From assembly GCA_025456385.1 (NCBI GenBank), contig JALOKS010000198.1, positions 1 to 5,632 on the forward strand: a DNA stretch of 5,632 nucleotides, in the 5' to 3' direction. This stretch comes from Thermoanaerobaculales bacterium. Its GTDB lineage: Bacteria; Acidobacteriota; Thermoanaerobaculia; Thermoanaerobaculales; Sulfomarinibacteraceae. A program made the position numbers and the translations under genes. Under the pieces are notes generated by a model, which saw only the letters and a program-made list of their open reading frames with translations, did no database searches and had not been told where the DNA came from. Position 1 is the first letter of the stretch. Each line of letters begins with the position of its first letter. Of the stretch, positions 1 through 5,632 are shown in pieces.

Positions 1-33
1 GATCCGTGTGCGGCTTGCGCTCCAAGTGGCTCG

Positions 34-79
34 GGATCCTTCGACTCGGCGACCTGCGGGCCCTCGCTCAGGATGACAG
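34..79 (+). repeat. REP/MITE-like palindromic repeat, copy A
   Basis: First of three related elements. It begins with ggatccttcgactcggcgac and ends with cctcgctcaggatgacag. It shares an identical 23-base left part (37-59) and an identical 18-base right part (62-79) with copy C. The ends ATCCT (36-40) and AGGAT (70-74) are complementary, so the unit is an imperfect palindrome. The inner stem present in copy C is degraded here. It lies in non-coding DNA. The mobilising or processing enzyme, if any, is not in the window. Confidence 0.75.
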
Positions 80-89
80 GGGCGCTCGT

Positions 90-146
90 GTCATCCCGAG
101 CGAGCAATGGCGACGCGGAGCGGCGCCGGAGCGAGTCGAGGGATCC
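90..146 (-). repeat. REP/MITE-like palindromic repeat, copy B (inverted)
   Basis: Inverted relative of copies A and C. Read on the minus strand it starts with ggatccctcgactcg and ends with ctcgctcgggatgac, matching the outer arms of the other two. The centre is different and longer, being rich in ggcgcc-type palindromes, so it is a diverged or expanded variant. Together with copy A it can form a large stem with an 11-base loop (80-89). Confidence 0.65.
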
Positions 147-178
147 CGTGACGCGAGATCGCACGTCCGATCACGGGA
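144..178. repeat. 8-bp inverted repeat between repeat copies B and C
   Basis: TCCCGTGA (144-151) is followed after 19 bases by its exact reverse complement TCACGGGA (171-178). The left arm overlaps the end of repeat B. It may be part of the same composite element or a simple stem-loop. No T-tract follows on either strand, so it is not a classical intrinsic terminator. Confidence 0.45.
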
Positions 179-198
179 CACTCTCCGGGGACTTCAGG

Positions 199-245
199 GG
201 GTCCTTCGACTCGGCGACCTGCGGTCGCCTCGCTCAGGATGACAG
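199..245 (+). repeat. REP/MITE-like palindromic repeat, copy C
   Basis: Direct repeat of copy A with the same 23-base left part (202-224) and 18-base right part (228-245). Its centre carries a perfect 6-bp hairpin: GGCGAC (213-218), a 5-base loop, GTCGCC (224-229). It lies about 28 bases past the stop of the minus-strand permease gene, so the RNA hairpin could protect the 3' end or slow transcription there. There is no U-tract, so a terminator role is only a guess. Confidence 0.75.
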
Positions 246-272
246 TCGTCAGGGGTCGCTATGCGGCCTCGT

Positions 273-1622
273 TCAAGCTGGCTGCGAGGCCGTGCGCCGC
301 CACCACAGGTAGGCGGGAACGCCGGTGGCGAGGAAGCCGAGGCCGAAGACGGACTCCAGCGGCCGCTCGACCAGGGTGTTGCCGAGCAGCACGGCGACGC
401 GGTAGGGCCGCTCGAGCCCGGGCCGGCGGCGTCGGAGCACGATCACCGCGCCGGCGGTCGCTGCGTGGAAGAGCAGCATGGCGAAGATGACGTAGGTGTA
501 GAGCTGCTCGTAGGTGCCGGTCAGGGTCAGCCCCGCGCCCCACAGGCTCTGCGCCCACAGGCTGCGGCCGGGGGTGCGGAAGCGCGGGTGGACCGCAGCG
601 AGCGCGCGGAAGAAGACCCCGTCGCGGGCCATCGGCAGGTAGATGCGCGAGCTGTAGAGGATGGTCGCCGAGAGGCAGCCGAAGGTCGAGACCAGGACCG
701 CGAAGGAGAGCAGGCGGCCGCCCCCGTCGCCGAACAGCGCCGCGGCGGCGGTCTCACCGATGCGGCGCGTCGCCGCCATCTCCTCGAGGCTGAGGGCGCG
801 GATGTAGACGAGGTTGACGGCGGCGTAGAGGGCCATCACGAGCAGGGTGCCCCACACCAGGCCGAAGGGCAGGGTGCGCTGCGGCTCCCGCATCTCGCCG
901 GCCGAGAAGGTCGGGCCGTACCAGCCGTCGTAGGTCCAGAGGGCGGCGATCATCGCCACCCCGATGCCGGCCAGCACGGGCACCGCCGGCAGCGGGCCGA
1001 GGAGCGCGACCGGTGCCCGGGCCTCGCTCGCGAAGGCGAGCGCGACGAAGACGAGAACGGCGCCGATCTTGAACACGGTGAGCGCGTTCTGCACCCCGGC
1101 GCCTTCGCGCAGCCCGATGTAGTTGACCGCCGTCAGCAGCAGGATGGCGGCAGCGGCGGCGAGCTGGCCGGCCGACACCGCCCAGGTCCACGGGCCGAGG
1201 GGGAGCGCCAGCACCACGTTGTCCATCGCCAGCAAGGGCACGAAGCTGCCGAGGTACTCGGCGAAGGCGACCGCGAGCGCGGCGATGCCGCCCGACATGA
1301 CGATGAGGAAGCTCGCCCAGCCGAAGAGAAAGCCCGGGAAGGGGCCGTAGGCCTCCTTGAGGTAGTGGTACATGCCGCCGGCGCGCGGGAACATCGCGCC
1401 GAGCTCGGCGTAGCTCAGGGCCCCGGCGAGAGTGAGGAGGCCGGCGAGCGCCCACACCACGAGGATCAGGCCCTGGTGGGGGAGGACGCGGGCGATGTCG
1501 GCGGTGGTGATGAAGATCCCGGTGCCGACCACCGAGCCGACGGTGAGAAAGGTGGCGTCCCAGCGGCCGAGGCCGCGGACCAGCCCCTCCGAGCTCAGCT
1601 CGCGCCCGGGCTCCGCGCTCAT
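273..1622 (-). CDS. APC-superfamily amino acid permease (LAT/SteT-like)
   Basis: A 449-residue integral membrane protein that probably moves amino acids across the cytoplasmic membrane. Helix 1 carries GSVVGTGIF (29-37), the glycine-rich unwound segment that binds the substrate backbone in APC transporters. Other family marks are SYAELGAMFPRAGGMYHYL (70-88), WTYDGWYG (229-236), GEMREPQRTLP (242-252) and FGCLSATILYSSR (314-326). This pattern resembles the L-type transporter branch (B. subtilis SteT) more than other APC groups. The start is the ATG overlapping the upstream peptidase stop as ATGA; no strong ribosome site precedes it, so translation is probably coupled. Oddity: between RPYRV (405-409) and LLGNTLVERP (412-421) about 16 residues expected for helix 11 are absent, leaving roughly 11 helices. 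The substrate is not predictable. The family call is firm; a working transporter is less certain. Confidence 0.93.
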   Translation of the reverse strand: MSAEPGRELSSEGLVRGLGRWDATFLTVGSVVGTGIFITTADIARVLPHQGLILVVWALAGLLTLAGALSYAELGAMFPRAGGMYHYLKEAYGPFPGFLFGWASFLIVMSGGIAALAVAFAEYLGSFVPLLAMDNVVLALPLGPWTWAVSAGQLAAAAAILLLTAVNYIGLREGAGVQNALTVFKIGAVLVFVALAFASEARAPVALLGPLPAVPVLAGIGVAMIAALWTYDGWYGPTFSAGEMREPQRTLPFGLVWGTLLVMALYAAVNLVYIRALSLEEMAATRRIGETAAAALFGDGGGRLLSFAVLVSTFGCLSATILYSSRIYLPMARDGVFFRALAAVHPRFRTPGRSLWAQSLWGAGLTLTGTYEQLYTYVIFAMLLFHAATAGAVIVLRRRRPGLERPYRVAVLLGNTLVERPLESVFGLGFLATGVPAYLWWRRTASQPA

Positions 1623-3703
1623 GGGCCGCCGGTCGCCGCCGGACCCGGCACGTGCGTCGCGAACCAGCCGAGCATGCGGGTGTAGAGGTCCTCGAGGTAG
1701 GACGGGGTCGTGAACTCGTGGAACTCGCCGGGGTAGACGACGAGCTCGGTCGGCACGCCGAGGCGCCGCAGCGCCTGGTAGAGCTGCTCGGAGTTGACGA
1801 TCGGCACGTTCCAGTCCTGCTCGCCGCCGACGATCAGGGTCGGTGTCGTCACCTTGGCGACCCGGTAGAAGGGCGACATCGTCTCGTAGAGCTCCGGGTT
1901 CTCCCACGGCAGCCCGAGCTCGCCCTCCCACCACAGCTGGTACTCGTCGTGGCCGTAGTTGGTGATGTAGAGCGCGGCGCTCGCCCCGGTGTAGGCGGCC
2001 TTGAAGCGGTCGGTCCTGGTGATCACGTGGTTGGTCAGCATGCCGCCGTAGGACCAGCCGCCGACCGCCAGCCGCCCGGGGTCGGCGAGCCCGCGCGCGA
2101 CCGCGTGGTCGACCGCCGCCATCACGTCCTCGAAGTCCTTCTCGCCCCAGGCGCGCCAGATCGCGGTGCAGAAGTCCTGCCCGTAGCCCGCGGAGCCGCG
2201 CGGGTTGGCCATCACGACGACATAGCCCGCGGCGGCGAAGAGCTGGGCCTCGAAGTGGAAGCCCCAGTCGTACTGCATCATCGGCCCGCCGTGGATGCGC
2301 AGGAAAGCGGGGTGGCGGGTGCCGGGGGTGAAGCCCGGCGGCGTGACGATGAAGCCCTCGATCGGGGTGCCGTCGCGGCTTGAGAAGTGGATGTTCTCGA
2401 CCTCGCCGAGGCGGATGCCGGCGAGGACCCGGTCGTTGGTGTGGGTGAGTCTCGTCAGCGACCCGCCGTCGCCGGTGAGGAAGACCTCCCCCGGGAGCTG
2501 CGGTTCGGAGACGACGGCCGCGATCCGCCCGTCGCGGCCGAGGTCGAAGCCGCCGACCGCGCGCGGCCCGCCGATGACGCGCTCGATCGCGCCGCCGTCG
2601 ACCGGCACCCGGGCGAGGTACTGCTCGCCGTCGTCCTCGACCGTGACCAGGACCGCGGCGCCGTCGGTGGTGAAGCGGGGGGCGAAGGTGTTGCGGTCGA
2701 GGGCCGCGGTGAGCACCTTCGCCGGGCCGCCCGCCGCGGGCGCGACCGCGAGGTGGTTCATGGCGTAGACGATCGCCGCGACGTCGGTCGCCGCGGTGTG
2801 GGCGATCGAGCCGCCGTCGGGCGAGAAGGCGGGCGAGGCGTCCGGCCCGGGGTTGGTCGTGATCTGCAGCAACGGCCGCTCGGCCTTCCCGGGCACCGCG
2901 CTGACGACCCAGATGTCGGTGTTGTAGGTGCTGTCGGGGTCGGCCGAGCGGTTGGCGGTGAAGGCGATGCGGGTGCCGTCGGGCGACCACGCCGGCTGCG
3001 AGTCGTCGAAGTCGCCGGCGGTGATCTGGGTGAGCTCTTCAGTCGCGAGGTCGAGGAGGTAGAGGTGGGTGCGGCGGCTGTCGAGGTAGCCGACGTAGTC
3101 GAGCTTGAACTGGCGGCGGGTGATGACCCAGGGCGGCGGGTTCTCGGGCTCCTTCTCGCCGCGCTTGACCGCGAGCTGGACCGGGGTCGGGTCCTGCAGC
3201 ACGAGCACCATGCGCTTCCCGTCCGGCGACCACTCGAAGTCCGTCACGCCCTGCGCGGTGTCGGTGAGCTGCACCGCCTCGCCGCCCTCGCGGAACAGCG
3301 TCCACACCTGGTCCTCGCCGTCCTCGTCGGGGGCCGCCAGGAAGGCGAGGAAGCGGCCGTCCGGGCTCCACCGCGGCTTCGAGGCCGAGCGCGCCTCCGC
3401 GGTCAGGGGCACCGCCTCGCCGCCGGCGGCGGGGACCATCCAGACGCGGCTCCGCTGCTCGTCGGCCTCGCGGTGCGAGGCGGTCACGGTGTAGGCCACC
3501 CAGCGGCCCTCGGGGCTGATCCGCGGCTCGCCGACCGCGCCGATCCGGAACAGGTCGTCGACCGCCAGCGGCCGCGGCGCGGCGGGTGCGGCCTGGACCG
3601 GGGCCGGCGGGGCGGCGTCCGGAGCAGCCGCCGCGGCGGTCGCTGCGAGCAGCAGGAGCAGGAATGCGGCGGACGAGGCGGGCTGCGAGACGCGACGGTT
3701 CAT
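1619..3703 (-). CDS. Exported S9 family peptidase (prolyl oligopeptidase/DPP5-like)
   Basis: A 694-residue serine peptidase that probably removes dipeptides or short peptides from oligopeptides outside the cytoplasm. The N-terminus is a Sec-type signal: R3-R4, a hydrophobic stretch at about 12-27, and an alanine-rich cleavage zone near 27-30. Residues about 45-430 form a beta-propeller with repeated PD40 motifs (SPEG 63, SPDG 113, 159, 240 and 294). Residues about 440-685 are the alpha/beta-hydrolase domain, with HGGP (471-474, oxyanion region), NPRGSAGYG (500-508), nucleophile Ser551 in GGWSYGG, Asp630 in GGEQDWNVP and His662 in YPGEFHEF. The catalytic triad is therefore complete and the length is normal for the family. 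The ATG is chosen because GGAGGG lies 9 bases upstream and the signal peptide follows at once; the frame stays open further upstream but has no signal-like start there. The gene leads an operon with the amino acid permease, overlapping it by 4 bases. Exact cleavage preference is unknown. Confidence 0.95.
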   Translation of the reverse strand: MNRRVSQPASSAAFLLLLLAATAAAAAPDAAPPAPVQAAPAAPRPLAVDDLFRIGAVGEPRISPEGRWVAYTVTASHREADEQRSRVWMVPAAGGEAVPLTAEARSASKPRWSPDGRFLAFLAAPDEDGEDQVWTLFREGGEAVQLTDTAQGVTDFEWSPDGKRMVLVLQDPTPVQLAVKRGEKEPENPPPWVITRRQFKLDYVGYLDSRRTHLYLLDLATEELTQITAGDFDDSQPAWSPDGTRIAFTANRSADPDSTYNTDIWVVSAVPGKAERPLLQITTNPGPDASPAFSPDGGSIAHTAATDVAAIVYAMNHLAVAPAAGGPAKVLTAALDRNTFAPRFTTDGAAVLVTVEDDGEQYLARVPVDGGAIERVIGGPRAVGGFDLGRDGRIAAVVSEPQLPGEVFLTGDGGSLTRLTHTNDRVLAGIRLGEVENIHFSSRDGTPIEGFIVTPPGFTPGTRHPAFLRIHGGPMMQYDWGFHFEAQLFAAAGYVVVMANPRGSAGYGQDFCTAIWRAWGEKDFEDVMAAVDHAVARGLADPGRLAVGGWSYGGMLTNHVITRTDRFKAAYTGASAALYITNYGHDEYQLWWEGELGLPWENPELYETMSPFYRVAKVTTPTLIVGGEQDWNVPIVNSEQLYQALRRLGVPTELVVYPGEFHEFTTPSYLEDLYTRMLGWFATHVPGPAATGGP

Positions 3704-3712
3704 GGCTGGCGA

Positions 3713-3718
3713 CCCTCC
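3713..3718 (-). promoter_or_regulatory. Ribosome binding site of the S9 peptidase
   Basis: On the minus strand the hexamer is GGAGGG, 9 bases before the ATG at 3703. It decides the start among the in-frame options, because the reading frame has no stop for a long way upstream. Confidence 0.7.
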
Positions 3719-3840
3719 GATCGCGGGCGGCCGACCGCCGGCCCCCCGGCGCGCGGGCGCGTCGCCGCCGGACCGGCTGCGCGGTGGCGGGCGCGGCCGG
3801 GCGGCGGGGGAACGGGCGGCATGGCCATCGGTTTGGCCGG

Positions 3841-3849
3841 ACTCTAGCA
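3841..3849 (-). promoter_or_regulatory. Candidate extended -10 promoter for the peptidase-permease operon
   Basis: On the minus strand the sequence reads TGCTAGAGT, a TGN extension followed by a hexamer matching TATAAT at four of six positions. It is one of the few AT-containing spots in this very GC-rich gap. The matching -35 position (about 3864-3869, GGCGGG on the minus strand) is poor. Transcription would start near 3834, giving a leader of about 130 bases. Confidence 0.3.
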
Positions 3850-3874
3850 CGGCCCGCGGCGGCCCCGCCCGCCG

Positions 3875-3903
3875 TTGACACCCGCTCTCCCGCTGGCTAC
3901 CGT
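3875..3903 (+). promoter_or_regulatory. Sigma70-type promoter of the CoA-transferase operon
   Basis: TTGACA (3875-3880) is a perfect -35 box. After an ideal 17-base spacer comes TACCGT (3898-3903), which keeps the first, second and last bases of TATAAT. The predicted transcription start is about A3909. A TTG codon at 3875, in frame with the A subunit, lies inside the -35 box and so cannot be its start, supporting the GTG at 3986 instead. Confidence 0.65.
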
Positions 3904-3908
3904 GAGGC

Positions 3909-3989
3909 ATGCCCTCCAGGGACGGGGTCCTCCGGCCGCGGGCGCGACGGCGCGGAGCCGGGCGCGCGGGCGCGGGGGAGGCGCGGTGA
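3909..3989 (+). CDS. Possible 26-residue arginine-rich leader ORF
   Basis: An ATG at 3909 sits exactly where the promoter at 3875-3903 would start transcription, 6 bases past the -10 box, so its mRNA could begin with AUG (leaderless). The frame runs 26 codons, begins MPSRDGVLRPRARRR and contains 8 arginines. It stops at TGA 3987-3989, overlapping the GTG start of the CoA-transferase A subunit as GTGA. If translated, ribosomes would pass over the A-subunit ribosome site and could re-initiate at the GTG. Against it: 26 stop-free codons are unremarkable at this GC content, and the peptide matches nothing I recognise. Confidence 0.25.
   Translation: MPSRDGVLRPRARRRGAGRAGAGEAR
3977..3981 (+). promoter_or_regulatory. 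Ribosome binding site of CoA-transferase subunit A
   Basis: GGAGG, within a longer run gggggagg, lies 4 bases before the GTG at 3986. The spacing is slightly short. Two CCTCC stretches upstream in the leader (3913-3917 and 3929-3933) are complementary to it and could mask it in the mRNA. Confidence 0.5.
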
Positions 3990-4840
3990 CCGAGTTCCTG
4001 CCCCTCGCCGAGGCGATCCGCCGCGAGCTGAGGCCGGGCTGCTCGCTGGCGGCCGAGGGCTTCACCCACCTCATCCCGCACGCGGCGGGGGCGGAGATCA
4101 TCCGCCAGGGCATCCGCGGCCTGACGCTGATCCGGATGACCCCCGACATCATCTACGACCAGATGATCGGCATGGGCTGCGCCGACCGGGTGGTGTTCTC
4201 GTGGGGCGGCAACCCCGGCGTCGGCTCCCTCTACCGCCTCCGCGAGGCCTTGGAGCGGGGCGTGCCGCACCCGGTCGAGCTCGAGGAGCACGCCCACGCC
4301 GCGATGGCCGCCGCCTTCGCCGCCGGAGCGGCCGGCATGCCCTGCGCGGTCTTCAAGGGCTACCGCGGCACGGGCTACCCCGAGGTCAACCCGAAGATCC
4401 GCTTCATGACCTGCCCCTTCAGCGGCGAGCAGCTGACGGTGATCCCGTCCCTGCGGCCGGACGTGGCGATCATCCACGCCCAGCGCGCCGACCGCCGCGG
4501 CAACGTCTGGCTCGACGGCATCCTCGGGGTGCAGAAGGAGGCGGTGCTCGCCGCCGCGCGCAGCATCGTCACCGTCGAGGAGATCGTCGCCAGCGTCGAC
4601 GAGCGCGGCGGCGGGCGGGTGATCCCGCACTGGGCGGTGGACGTGGTCTGCGCGGCCCCGCTCGGCGCCTTCCCCTCCTACGCGCAGGGCTACTACGACC
4701 GCAGCAACGCCTTCTACCAGCGCTGGGGCGAGGTCAGCCGCGACTACGACGGCTTCCGCGCGTGGATGGAGCGCTACCTGCTGGCGAGCGGGGACTTCAC
4801 GGACTACCTCTCGAGGCTGAAGGCGGACGGTTATGTCTGA
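3986..4840 (+). CDS. Class I CoA-transferase, subunit A (GctA-like)
   Basis: A 284-residue alpha subunit of a heteromeric class I (family I) CoA-transferase, which exchanges CoA between an acyl-CoA and a free carboxylate in the cytoplasm. Visible family marks are AEGFTHLIPH (23-32, the early Gly-Phe loop), RADRRGNV preceded by PDVAIIHAQ (159-174), TVEEIV (196-201), and the C-terminal VDVVCAAPLGAFPSYAQGYY (218-237). These match glutaconate CoA-transferase subunit A and its relative IpdA in order and spacing, and the length is normal. The GTG start follows a GGAGG and gives MTEFLPLAEAIRREL, the usual opening helix; the in-frame extension to 3875 is alanine/arginine-rich and begins inside the promoter. 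The catalytic glutamate is supplied by subunit B, encoded directly after with an 8-base overlap. The substrate is unknown: glutaconate-like, 3-oxoacid or a steroid/aromatic breakdown acid are all possible. Confidence 0.92.
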   Translation: MTEFLPLAEAIRRELRPGCSLAAEGFTHLIPHAAGAEIIRQGIRGLTLIRMTPDIIYDQMIGMGCADRVVFSWGGNPGVGSLYRLREALERGVPHPVELEEHAHAAMAAAFAAGAAGMPCAVFKGYRGTGYPEVNPKIRFMTCPFSGEQLTVIPSLRPDVAIIHAQRADRRGNVWLDGILGVQKEAVLAAARSIVTVEEIVASVDERGGGRVIPHWAVDVVCAAPLGAFPSYAQGYYDRSNAFYQRWGEVSRDYDGFRAWMERYLLASGDFTDYLSRLKADGYV

Positions 4841-5632
4841 GCGCGGCTGGAGCGCCGAGGAGATGATGGTGGTGGCGGCGGCGCGCCTGCTCGCGCCCGA
4901 CGACGTGGTCTTCATCGGCATCGGCCTGCCGAGCAAGGCCGCGAACCTCGCGCGCCGCACCCACGCCCCCGGCCTCGCCATGATCTACGAGAGCGGGACC
5001 CTCGACACCAACCCGAGCGTGCTGCCGCTCTCGATCGGCGACCCCGAGCTCGCCCGCACCGCGCGGGCGGTGGTCTCGGTGCCGGAGATGTTCGCCTACT
5101 GGCTGCAGGGCGGCCGCATCCGCACCGGCTTCCTGGGCGCGGCCCAGATCGACCGCTTCGCCAACCTCAACTCGACCGTGATCGGCGACTACCGGCGGCC
5201 GAAGGTGCGGCTGCCGGGGGCGGGCGGCGCGCCCGAGATCGCCGCCTTCTGCGGCCGCACCCTGGTCCTCCTGCGCCAGAGCCCGAAGAGCTTCGTCGCC
5301 ACCCTCGACTTCGTGACCACCGTCGGCAGCTCGCTCGGCGGCCGCTCGCGGCGCGAGCTCGGCCTGCCCGGCGGCGGTCCGCAGGCGGTGATCACCGACC
5401 TCGGGGTGCTCGAGCCCGTGGGCGAGGGCGGCGAGCTGGTGCTGACCCGGCTCCACCCCGGCGTCGAGGCGGCGCAGGCGGTCGCCGCCACCGGCTGGCC
5501 GCTGCAGGTCGCCGCCGAGCTCGGCCGGAGCGCCGAGCCGAGCGCGGAGGAGCTTGCGGTGCTGCGCGCGCTCGCCCCCTCCACCGAGTCGAACATCGCC
5601 GACCTCATCCCCGCCGCGGGCGGGGCGGGGAG
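4833..5632 (+). CDS. Class I CoA-transferase, subunit B (GctB-like), 3' end cut by window
   Basis: The first 266 codons of the beta subunit; no stop is reached, though GctB is about this long, so only a few residues are probably missing. GIGLP (29-33) is the CoA-binding/oxyanion loop. YESGTLDTNPSVLPLSIGD (52-70) contains Glu53, which lines up with the catalytic Glu54 of Acidaminococcus GctB, the residue that forms the glutamyl-CoA intermediate. GAAQIDRFANLNSTVIGDY (102-120), LPGAGGAPEIA (127-137) and LGLPGGGPQAVITDLGVLE (176-194) are further family blocks. The ESG motif argues for a true transferase rather than the IpdB-type hydrolase, which as I recall has lost this glutamate. The ATG lies inside the end of subunit A (ATGTCTGA overlap) with only a weak AAGG 9 bases upstream, so coupled translation giving equal amounts of both subunits is likely. 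Confidence 0.92.
   Translation, partial: MSERGWSAEEMMVVAAARLLAPDDVVFIGIGLPSKAANLARRTHAPGLAMIYESGTLDTNPSVLPLSIGDPELARTARAVVSVPEMFAYWLQGGRIRTGFLGAAQIDRFANLNSTVIGDYRRPKVRLPGAGGAPEIAAFCGRTLVLLRQSPKSFVATLDFVTTVGSSLGGRSRRELGLPGGGPQAVITDLGVLEPVGEGGELVLTRLHPGVEAAQAVAATGWPLQVAAELGRSAEPSAEELAVLRALAPSTESNIADLIPAAGGAG

Noticed and set aside
199..272. Intrinsic terminator for the peptidase-permease operon
   Set aside because: The repeat C hairpin is well placed after the permease stop but has no following T-tract on the transcribed strand, so it is listed as a repeat only.
361..415. Ten-base direct repeat ggccgctcga (361-370 and 406-415) flanking the shortened helix 11 of the permease, considered as the cause of a deletion
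   Set aside because: Recombination between direct repeats would leave only one copy. Both copies encode expected family residues (ERPY and ERPL), so they do not explain the missing segment.
261..1685. Long plus-strand open frame (474 codons) antisense to the permease
   Set aside because: Its composition is Glu/Arg/Gly/Ala-rich with no domain, as expected when a GC-rich gene is read antisense; the permease frame on the other strand has clear family motifs.
3821..3828. Palindrome atggccat as a possible operator in the divergent region
   Set aside because: Only 8 bases, with no second copy or extended symmetry; such palindromes are common in GC-rich DNA.
2387..3847. Long plus-strand open frame (486 codons) antisense to the peptidase
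   Set aside because: Low-complexity Arg/Gly/Val/Asp-rich translation with no recognisable motif, lying opposite a peptidase with a complete catalytic triad.
3875..3985. TTG start at 3875 adding 37 residues to CoA-transferase subunit A
   Set aside because: The codon is inside a perfect -35 box and has no ribosome site. The extension is Ala/Arg/Gly-rich and unlike the N-terminus of the family.
1619..4981. A single 1120-residue fusion protein on the minus strand ending in the peptidase
   Set aside because: The frame merely lacks stops upstream because of high GC. The real start at 3703 has a ribosome site and signal peptide, and the upstream part is antisense to the CoA-transferase subunits.

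Overview
The window is very GC-rich (above 70% by eye) bacterial DNA. It holds four protein genes in two divergent operons, plus a repeat-rich, gene-free left edge. No phage, transposase, CRISPR, tRNA or rRNA signal is visible. High GC, a Sec-exported S9 peptidase and dispersed 'ggatccttcgac...ctcaggatgac' palindromes would suit an environmental lineage such as Acidobacteriota. That placement is a low-confidence inference with no marker gene behind it.

Layout: positions 1-272 contain no gene. They hold three copies (two direct, one inverted) of an imperfectly palindromic REP/MITE-like element, plus an extra inverted repeat. Positions 273-3703 form a minus-strand operon: an exported S9 prolyl-oligopeptidase-family peptidase (transcribed first), then an APC-superfamily amino acid permease. 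The two are joined by a 4-base ATGA stop/start overlap. Positions 3704-3985 are the divergent promoter region, with a good sigma70-type promoter on the plus strand and a weaker candidate on the minus strand. Positions 3986-5632 form a plus-strand operon for the A and B subunits of a class I CoA-transferase (GctA/GctB-like). The genes overlap by 8 bases, and the B subunit runs off the right edge close to its expected C-terminus.

How the genes may work together: the peptidase would cut oligopeptides outside the cytoplasm and the permease would import released amino acids, a plausible scavenging pair. The CoA-transferase would activate a carboxylic acid, possibly from amino acid breakdown, by moving CoA from an acyl-CoA donor; its substrate cannot be read from the sequence. 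The points most worth a second look are a possible leaderless 26-codon leader ORF whose stop overlaps the CoA-transferase start, a permease that seems to lack most of transmembrane helix 11, and the palindromic repeat cluster.
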